From: Lentisphaerota bacterium
Lineage (GTDB): Bacteria > Verrucomicrobiota > Kiritimatiellia > RFP12 > UBA3636
Assembly (NCBI GenBank): GCA_012511845.1
Contig: JAAZFF010000379.1
Location: forward strand, 1 to 7,472
Length of the DNA stretch: 7,472 nt
Reading direction: 5' to 3'
The position numbers were made by a program, and so were the translations under genes. The first letter of the stretch is position 1. The number at the start of each line of letters is the position of its first letter. Of this stretch, positions 7,259 to 7,472 are shown piece by piece. A model generated the notes under the pieces. It ran no database searches. It saw only the letters and a list, made by a program, of their open reading frames with translations, and was not told the origin of the DNA.

Positions 7259-7293
7259 ATTGTTTTTTTATATCCGTCACTTATCAGTTTCAT
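7201..7293 (-). CDS. 30-codon signal-peptide-like open frame; probable displaced N-terminus of the repeat protein
   Basis: Starting at the ATG at 7293, the frame reads MKLISDGYKK, then the hydrophobic TICFLCILFSI, then QKQVPEKPF and a TAG at 7203-7201. It has the best ribosome binding site in the window (AAGGAG, 8 nt before the ATG). The layout of positive N-terminus followed by a hydrophobic core is that of a signal peptide, and the repeat protein downstream needs one, but its frame is offset by one base. Adding one base in the TTTT (7236-7239) or AAAAA (7225-7229) run, as read on the minus strand, would join the two. The peptide lacks a clear Ala-x-Ala cleavage site, so a small deletion at this point is also possible. 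A separate 30-residue membrane peptide is a less likely alternative. Confidence 0.6.
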   Translation of the reverse strand: MKLISDGYKKTICFLCILFSIQKQVPEKPF

Positions 7294-7301
7294 TGTGTTT
7301 G

Positions 7302-7307
7302 CTCCTT
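7302..7307 (-). promoter_or_regulatory. Ribosome binding site AAGGAG for the start at 7293
   Basis: AAGGAG on the minus strand lies 8 nt upstream of the ATG at 7293-7291, an ideal spacing. No comparable sequence precedes the ATG at 7258, so this site argues that translation begins at 7293. Confidence 0.75.
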
Positions 7308-7325
7308 AGTGTTTTAATCGATGCG

Positions 7326-7472
7326 TTATACGCAAATATGGTTATTGGAGAAGTCTATTGTTCCGAAATTGCCTGTCGCTGTTGTTATAACTGCCGCAGA
7401 TTCTCCGTTGTCAAACGTCAACCTGCCGTCGTTGGTCGCTGATATCGTCAGGTTTTTGCCTGTTTCACCTAT
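7326..7472 (-). CDS. C-terminal 48 codons of an unidentified, probably secreted beta-rich protein
   Basis: The frame is open from the right edge to a TAA at 7328-7326. The visible part is rich in Thr, Asn, Gly and Ala with alternating hydrophobic residues (for example LTISATNDGRLTFDNG and ATGNFGTIDFSNN), which suggests beta-strands of an extracellular protein, like the repeat protein that follows. I do not recognise a family. It ends in HICV without a visible anchor. The stop lies 32 nt before the ATG at 7293, and the orientation is the same, so it is probably the gene upstream in one transcription unit. The gene start and any promoter are outside the window. Confidence 0.6.
   Translation of the reverse strand: MGETGKNLTISATNDGRLTFDNGESAAVITTATGNFGTIDFSNNHICV

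Noticed and set aside
7222..7262. Programmed -1 ribosomal frameshift joining the signal peptide to the repeat protein
   Set aside because: No X-XXY-YYZ heptamer in the correct frame is present at the A7, T4 or A5 runs, and slipping at the A7 run would skip the hydrophobic core. A mutation or sequence error is simpler.
6555..7442. A 295-codon plus-strand open frame opposite the repeat protein, running across the gap to the right-edge gene
   Set aside because: Its translation is Pro/Ser/Leu/Val-rich with no domain, it mirrors the coding strand of a Gly/Thr/Asn-rich gene, and the minus strand carries a recognisable beta-strand repeat and a strong ribosome binding site.

Overview
The window looks like a chromosomal piece from a polysaccharide-degrading bacterium of the PVC superphylum, most likely Lentisphaerota, Kiritimatiellota or Verrucomicrobiota. 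This is inferred from three things: an autotransporter-associated beta-strand repeat protein without a visible translocator, a very large multi-domain secreted glycoside hydrolase next to a secreted SGNH esterase, and an intergenic region full of degenerate short repeats of a kind I associate with those phyla. No rRNA, tRNA, integrase, transposase or CRISPR array is visible, and the phylum cannot be proved from this sequence.

Layout on the plus strand: the C-terminal end of a GHMP-family sugar kinase (2-316, open at the left edge, resembling glucuronokinase) is followed by about 530 bp without a credible gene (317-847). That stretch is a mosaic of hairpins and degenerate direct repeats. Then comes an intact secreted SGNH/GDSL esterase (848-1606).

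Layout on the minus strand, read from right to left: the last 48 codons of an unidentified Thr/Asn/Gly-rich protein (7326-7472, open at the right edge); a start with a strong ribosome binding site and a signal-peptide-like N-terminus (from 7293) that lies out of frame with the 427-codon beta-strand repeat protein it seems to belong to (5975-7258); and, 2 nt further on, a 1462-codon secreted modular glycoside hydrolase (1584-5972). The hydrolase has a signal peptide, two tandem related beta-sandwich modules, a third jelly-roll-like module, a clan GH-A type barrel with two candidate catalytic glutamates, Ig-like linkers and a C-terminal CBM9-like domain. Its stop lies inside the 3' end of the esterase gene, so the two genes converge and overlap by 23 bp.

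Taken together this looks like a small carbohydrate-use locus. The esterase would remove acetyl (or similar) groups, the hydrolase would bind and cut the glycan outside the cytoplasm, and the kinase could act on a released sugar or uronic acid inside the cell. The substrate is not determined. The points most worth checking are the frame break at the start of the repeat protein, the duplicated N-terminal module of the hydrolase, the overlapping convergent 3' ends, and the intergenic repeat mosaic. I see no clearly new defence, mobile or regulatory system.
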